The translations under genes and the position numbers were made by a program. A model generated the notes under the pieces. That model saw only the letters and a program-made list of their open reading frames with translations, searched no databases and was not told the DNA's origin. Below, piece after piece: positions 54,195-64,000 of a DNA stretch of 64,000 nucleotides (positions within the stretch are counted from its first letter, which is position 1; each line of letters starts with the position of its first letter). Source of the DNA: Eulemur rufifrons (lineage: Eukaryota; Chordata; Mammalia; Primates; Lemuridae); contig NC_091012.1 of the NCBI RefSeq assembly GCF_041146395.1, positions 17,164,193 to 17,228,192 of the forward strand, written 5' to 3'.

Positions 54195-55060
54195 ATAATG
54201 CTAATGCTGCCAAGAAGTTGCTAAGTGATGGGATAGAGGAGAGCACAGGTGGAACAAAGTTCTTGCCTTTATGAGCTGATGATCTAGTGAGGAAGACATT
54301 AAGTATTTTTTCAGGTATACAAATATCCCAGGTGGTGGGAAATACCAAGAAGACAAAGCAGAGAACGAGATACAGTGATTGGAGGTGCTCACTATTTTAG
54401 GTAAAATCATCAGAAAGAGCCTCTCCTGATAGGCCACATTTGAACAGTGACCTGACCAAAGTGAGGAAGGTAAGGAGCTCCGGCATTACACCCGGTGGAA
54501 AGAGTGCCAAGACTCTGAGACAGGAATGTGTTTCATGTGTGTTCAAGGAACAAACAGCAAGGTGGCCAGTGGGGTCAGAGTGAGGAATCAGGGAAAGAAG
54601 GAGGAGAGGAGGTTACATGGGCAAGGCTGTAGCTCAGTGGTCCCCAGACTTATTGGCACCAGGGACCATTTTCATGGAAGACTATTTTTCCATGGACTGT
54701 GGGGGTGGGGGCATGATGGTATTGGGATGATTCAAATGCATTACATTTATTGTGTACTTTATTTCTGTTATTATTACATTGTAATATATAAAAAAATAAT
54801 TATACAATTCACTATAGGTTGGGAAGCCCTGCCGTAGCTCACAGGGCCTTGTGGCTTTCAGGGCATGGGAAGAAGTTTGGTTTTTAATCCAGTTTGATGG
54901 TAACTTTTGGTAGATCTTGAGCAGGGGAGTGCAGTGCCTTAATTTAAGAGGTTATGCTGACTGCTCAGGGGAGAGTAGACCATAGTTGGGAGTCAGAATG
55001 TAGGCAGAGAAGAGGGTTAGGAAGAAAGTCTGGTGATAAAACTGAGCAGTGACAAATGGT
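54195..55060 (-). repeat. L2 LINE, long copy, interrupted
   Basis: Antisense L2 outline on both sides of the MER1-type element: CAGAAAGAGCCTCTCCTGAT, CATTTGAACAGTGACCTGAC, ACTCTGAGACAGGAATGTGT, then after the insertion CAGGGCCTTGTGGCTTTCAG and GATCTTGAGCAGGGGAGTGC. Confidence 0.7.
54635..54831 (-). mobile_element. MER1-type hAT DNA transposon with 8-bp target duplication
   Basis: Terminal inverted repeats CAGTGGTCCCCAGAC and, at the other end, the complement of CAGGGCTTCCCAACC. Internal AGGGACCATTTTCATGGAAG and TATTGTGTACTTTATTTCTG fit the MER1 group. The target duplication is CTGTAGCT (54627-54634) and CCGTAGCT (54832-54839), 8 bp as expected for hAT. The element is non-autonomous: 197 bp with no transposase. 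Confidence 0.85.
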
Positions 55061-55570
55061 GGCTCAGAATGAAAAGCGGACAGACTCCTGATGGAGGAAT
55101 TGCTCACAGGTTGGATCAGGGTAACTCATGTAGGTATTTGCCCCAGCAACTAGTCAATGGCAATGCCCTTTCCATTATTAGGGCAGATGTGGGGAGTTGT
55201 GTGTTTGGAAAAAGAGCTCTGCTTTAGAAGTGTGAAGACACGAGAGACATTGGCAAGAGGAGTCTCAGGAGAGTGACAGTGACAGGGGGCAGATGGAGTG
55301 GATTAAGAAGAGACAGGAGATGAGAAGCTGGAACCAGAGCATGATTCTGTGAGCAAATGAGTGGAACATCTCGGGAGTTGTGGGGAATGGGATGGGAACA
55401 AAGGGGACACATTCATCTTGGGGAAAATCTCTGGCAGAGAGGGGGAAAGTGTTCAAAGAGAGGTAATTGTTGGAACAGTGATCTGCAGAAGTGGGATGGA
55501 ATTGACTGCATTGATAGGAGAGTTAGCTTCAGTGAAAAAAAAAATACATCTCTGGGCTGTTTTCAACGTG
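55061..55570. other. Purine-rich unique sequence, possibly the rest of the L2
   Basis: G/A-rich, with frames of 62-84 codons. No protein recognised. Confidence 0.35.
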
Positions 55571-55574
55571 ATCA

Positions 55575-55880
55575 TGATGAATGACCTTTTCCATGTGTTG
55601 AATTCAGTTTGCTAATATTTTGTTGAGAATAATGCACCTATGTTTATCAGAGACATTGGTCTGTCATTGTTGTTGTGGTGTCTTTGTCTAATTTTGGTAT
55701 CAGGTAATACTGGCTTCATAGGATGAGTTTGAATGTATTCTTCTTCCTTGATTTTTTGAAATAATTACAATAGGATTGTATTAATTTTTAAAAATCTTTT
55801 GTATAATTCAGCAGTGAAGCCATCAGGTTCTGGGATTTTCTGTGATGGAAGATTTTTTATTAGTACTTCTACAAGTATAT
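55575..55880 (-). mobile_element. Old L1 ORF2 fragment
   Basis: TTTGCTAATATTTTGTTGAG, GGTATCAGGTAATACTGGCT, CTTCATAGGATGAGTTTG and GCCATCAGGTTCTGGGATTT are antisense ORF2 RT sequence of older L1. Confidence 0.85.
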
Positions 55881-55989
55881 TAAATACTTGTTAAATAGAC
55901 ATTAAAATATATTTAATATATTATCATAAATACATGTATACTTTAATATATCAAATACATTTAATCAATATAAAACATAAATATATATT

Positions 55990-56745
55990 ATATATATTTT
56001 TATTGCACCCTTGAACAATCCAATCTTTTTGAATGTACATGGAAATTTCACCAAAATTGAGCATATGATGAATGGCAGAGTAAGCCTTAAAAAATTCCAA
56101 ATGATTTAAATTGATTAGAGTGTACTTTCTTTACCTAAATATAATTTACTTAGAAAATCAGTAACAAAAATACTAGAAATGCCAAATTTCTTTGAACTTA
56201 AGCTAATTGTTTTAAGGCTGTTAATATATTACAGACAATATCATATTTTAAATAAGAAAATATGTACATCAAGTAGTTCAAGAAACTCCAAGAGAATAAA
56301 CACATATTCATACCAACGCACATGATCATCAAATTGTAGAAAGTCAGAATTTTGAAAGCAGCTAGACAGAAGAGAATCATCCTATACAAATTATTCTCAA
56401 TGAGATTAACAGCATATTTTTCATCAGAAACAAGGTCTGAAGGGAGTGAATATCATTTGTAAAGTGCTGAAAGAAAAAAATATATATCAATATAGAATTT
56501 TATATCCAATAAAGCTTTCCTTTTTCATAAATGAAAAAAAGCTATTGAGATATTCAAAGATGGATAAAACTTAGGAGGTTGTTTGCTAGTAGACCTGCCC
56601 TACAAGGAATGCTGAAGGGAGTCCTCTGGCCAGAAATGAAAGGACACTAGACAGAAACTCAAAGTAATATGACGAACAGAGAAATAAACTGCAAGGTAAA
56701 TATAATAGCCTATACTATTGAATTTTGGCTTATAACTAGTCTTTT
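55990..56745 (+). mobile_element. Ancient L1 (L1M-type) fragment
   Basis: Sense pieces: CACCAAAATTGAGCATATGA, GCCAAATTTCTTTGAACTTA, then AGACCTGCCCTACAAGGAAT and AATGAAAGGACACTAGACAG. The order fits an ancient L1 with internal deletions. Confidence 0.75.
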
Positions 56746-56749
56746 TTTT

Positions 56750-60830
<4,081 letters not shown>

Positions 60831-60904
60831 CTACGAGCCAGAGCAGAGGCCTCCAGTTTGCCAGGGAGCCAGCCAATTAGCAACGGCTAGTGGCCTCAAA
60901 CTTG

Positions 60905-62885
60905 ATTTAATAAATTGATAATGTTAAATTCAAGCACATATAAACCACTAAGAAATTTCAACAGAATACAAATAAAAGCCAATGAGAAGGAAATCAAAAT
61001 AGTACCCTACAAAACTTTATTGAATGCAAAGAAGGAATTGATGGAGGGAATAAAGAAAAAAAAGGTAAGAGGTACACAGGAAACAAATAGTAAAATAGCA
61101 TAGATAAGTTCCCCCTTATCAGTAATTAATTAAGTGTAAACGTATGAAAGTCTACAATGAAAGGAAGAAACTGGAGGAATACATTTTAAACAACAAGCAA
61201 CAAAATGATCCAAGTATGTGTTATCTACAAAAGCTATATTTTATATTCAAAGATATATATATGTATATATGTTGAAAGTGAAAGGATAGAAAAACATATT
61301 CCATGCAACATTAGGTGTCTATGTTATAATCAGACAAAATAAACTCTAACCCAAAACCTTTTATAAAAGATACAGGCCATTATTTATTGAAAAAACAATT
61401 GATTCATCAAAAAGATACAATTACAAACATTTATGCACCAGGCAACAGAACGCCAAAATATATGAGACAAGTATTGACAAAATGGAGAGGAGAAATCATT
61501 CTACAATACAGGTTGGAAACTTTAATACCCCATTTTCTTTAATGGATAGATGATCTGGACAGAAGATCGGTAAGGAAAGGAAGATTTGAAAAGTGCTATA
61601 AACCAGCCAAATAGAGCAGACATAAAGAAATTCCTCCACAGAGCATAATGCACATTTCTATCAAGCCCAGATGGAAAATTCTCCAGGTTAGACCACATAT
61701 TAAGCAGAAAATAAGTGATAAGAAATGTAAAAAGATGGAAGTTATAACAAGTATCTTCTCTGATCACAATAGAATGAAGCCAGTCATCAAAAACAAAAGG
61801 AAAAATGCAAACTTCGTAAATAGGAAATTAAACAGCACAGTCATAAGCAATCAATGAAACAAAGAAGATAATACAAAAGAAATTGGAAAATACTGAGAGG
61901 GACATAAAAATGAAAACACAATATAACAGAACATATATTCAGTGAATGCAGTGCTTAGAGGGATGGTTAAAGCAGTGAATGCCTATATGAAACAAGAACA
62001 AATGTCTTAAATAAACCTATATTACAATAGAAGGACTTAGAAAAATAAAGTCAAATGAAACCCAAGCCTAATAGAACAAAGGACTAATAAATATTACAGT
62101 GAAGACAAATAAAATTGAGAGGAGAAAAACATTAGAGAAAATGAACAAAACTAAAAGTTAGTTCTCCCATAGGATTAAGAAAATTGATAAATATGTAGGT
62201 ACACTGACCAAGAATATATGAGAGGATATGAATATTTACAATTATAAATGAAAGTGGAGACACTAATAAATACCTTACAGAAATCAAATGGATTATAGAA
62301 GAATGATATCAGCCATTGCACAAAGAGATAACCTGAATGAAATGAACAAACTTCTATAAACACATACATTACTGAAAGTGACTGATGATGAAACAGAAAA
62401 TAGGAACAAACCTATAAAATATAAAGAGGCTAAATCAGAAAAAGAAATCAATCAAATATATTAAAGCAACTCCCAACAAAGAAAAACAGTACTAGATGGC
62501 TTTCCTGGTTAAGTCTACCAAATATTTCAGAATTTTTTAAAATCCTCCTCAGACTCTTACAAAAAATAGAAGAGGTAAGGTCACTTCCAAATATATTCTG
62601 TGGAGCCAGAATTACCCTGATCTAAAATACAGATAAAGACACCAAAAGAAAATTAGAGATCAATATTCCTTACGGTCATAGATGCAAAAGAGCCTGAACA
62701 AAATACTAGCTAATTGAATCAAACAGTATATTTAAAGGATAATACACAAAAAGCAAGTGGAATTATTTCAGGAATGCAAGATTAATTCAATATAAGAAAA
62801 TCAATTAATTTAATAACACAATAGTAGAACTGAGGAGGAAAACACACACAGCAAATCAGCAAATGCAGAAAAAACATTTAAATAA
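60905..62885 (+). mobile_element. Ancient L1 (L1M-type) ORF2
   Basis: Sense ORF2 outline with many indels: ACATTTATGCACCAGGCAAC (endonuclease part), CTCCAGGTTAGACCACATAT, TCACAATAGAATGAAGCCAG, then TACTAGATGGCTTTCCTGGT and GAGCCAGAATTACCCTGATC (RT part). It appears to continue at 63575-64000 beyond two later insertions. Confidence 0.85.
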
Positions 62886-62889
62886 CAAC

Positions 62890-63080
62890 AAAATCTCTTA
62901 GCAAGTATGGTTGCACATACCTGTAGTCCCTGCTACCCAGGTGGCTGAGACAGGAGGATTACTTGGGTCTAGGGGAGTTGAAGGCTGCAGTGCTCTCTAC
63001 CTTGTGCCTGTGAAGCCACTGCACTCCAGCCAGGGCAACATAGTGAGAACTTCTCTCTAAAAATTAAAAAGAAAAACAAA
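62890..63080 (+). mobile_element. Alu-related monomer
   Basis: TGGTTGCACATACCTGTAGT, CCCAGGTGGCTGAGACAGGA, CACTGCACTCCAGCCAGGGC, then an A-rich tail. About 190 bp, so a 7SL-derived monomer or a deleted Alu. Confidence 0.82.
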
Positions 63081-63204
63081 AAAAACACACCTTTTTCTTT
63101 TTTTTTATTGACACCTGGCAAATCTACTTTGAATCCATTCTGTTATATGAAGAGGTGTGTGTATGTATATGTGTGTGTGTGTATACACATTTATTATTAT
63201 TATT

Positions 63205-63566
63205 ACTTCAGCATATTGTGGGGGTAGAAAAGTTTAGGTTATGTATATTGCCCTTGCCTCCCCCCCTCCCCGAGTCAGAGCTTCAAACGTGTCCATCCCC
63301 TAGACAGTGCGCATCGCACTTATTATGTTTGTATACATCCATTCACTCCCCCACCCACATCTGCCTGACACCGGATCGATGTTATTCCTGAATGTGTGCT
63401 TAGGTGATGATCAGTGCAGAGCTGATGATGGTGAGTACATGTGATGCTTATTTCTCCATTCTTGGAATACTTCACTTAGTAGAATGAGTTCCAACTCTAT
63501 CCAGGAAAATACAAGAAGTGCTATATCACCATTGTTTCTTATCACTGAGTAGTACTCCATGGTATA
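63205..63566 (-). mobile_element. L1 3' end, 5' truncated
   Basis: Antisense: TTCAGCATATTGTGGGGGTA, the C-rich tract at 63255-63272, then the end of ORF2 (YTMEYYSVIRNNGDIA). It interrupts the ancient L1. TATTATTAT at 63190-63203 may be its patterned tail. Confidence 0.9.
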
Positions 63567-63574
63567 CAAAAAAA

Positions 63575-64000
63575 AACCATTTTTGATCAAAGCAGTCAAC
63601 AAACTAGAAATTGGAAAAAGAGCATTTATTAAAAAAAATTAACAAGTCAATGGGTAAAGGCTAAAATTTCTCCACACCAGCTAAGATTGGGAACAAGAGA
63701 AGGATGCTCACTTTTCTCCACTTTATTCAACATTGCACTAGAAGACATAATCAGGTAAATTAGGCAGGAAAAATAATAAAACCCATTCAAATTGAGAAAG
63801 AAAAAGTTAAATTCTTGATATTTACATATGGCATGATACTGGCTTTAGAAAAACTCAAATAATCCCTAAAAATTTATCAGAGCTAATGAACAATTAAATA
63901 GAATTGTAGGACTCAAAATTAACATACAAAGATCCATGATGTTTCCATATACCAGCAATAATCAACCTGAAGCAAAAATTAAGAAAACAATTCCACAGAA
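63575..64000 (+). mobile_element. Ancient L1 ORF2, continuation to the window edge
   Basis: AAGCAGTCAACAAACTAGAA, TCCACTTTATTCAACATTGC, TATGGCATGATACTGGCTTT and ATGTTTCCATATACCAGCAA follow in L1 ORF2 order (downstream part of RT) and agree with the copy at 60905-62885. It runs off the window. Confidence 0.88.

Overview
The window is nuclear DNA of a mammal, most likely a strepsirrhine primate (lemur or galago type). The evidence is the interspersed repeats. There are Alu elements, which are primate-specific, and the youngest ones carry a variant middle segment that I associate with strepsirrhine Alu. There are more than ten copies of an L1 whose 3' end reads, in sense, a G-rich tract, then CTTTTGTACCCCCATAATA and GCTGAAATAAAAA; this end differs from human L1PA. 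Placing it in a particular species is inference.

I see no intact protein-coding gene. The long open frames are pieces of L1 ORF2, of repeats, or of dead gene copies. The gene-derived material is: a PKHD1L1 (fibrocystin-L) fragment at 0.6-1.3 kb (+); a C2H2 zinc-finger pseudogene at 3.0-3.8 kb (-); a broken multi-exon RalGDS/RGL-family pseudogene at 11.2-12.5 kb (-) with a partial inverted second copy at 12.56-12.85 kb (+); a TAF10 processed pseudogene at 33.4-34.1 kb (+) with its poly(A) tail; and a FOXK2 processed pseudogene at 58.6-60.8 kb (-) split by an LTR-like insertion. Weaker candidates are one exon-like segment at 32.6 kb and a 3'-UTR-like retrocopy at 22.9-23.8 kb.

Layout. 0-5 kb: L2, PKHD1L1 fragment, L1 piece, zinc-finger pseudogene. 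5.3-10.1 kb: three young L1 3' ends, two of them head to head. 10.2-14.9 kb: a GC-richer island with the RGL pseudogene and two MIRs. 15-31 kb: older, mostly unique sequence with Alu, L2 and MIR. 31-34 kb: a young Alu, an exon-like segment and the TAF10 copy. 35-46.7 kb: an L1-rich block, including a 5'-inverted, internally deleted L1 inside a perfect 14-bp target duplication. 47-55 kb: mostly unique DNA with MER20-like, MER5A and MER1-type elements. 55.6-64 kb: ancient L1, the FOXK2 pseudogene, and an ancient L1 interrupted by an Alu-related element and a young L1.

Nothing points to genes working together. The window reads as intergenic or intronic primate DNA, and its interest lies in how the retrotransposition events and rearrangements are built.
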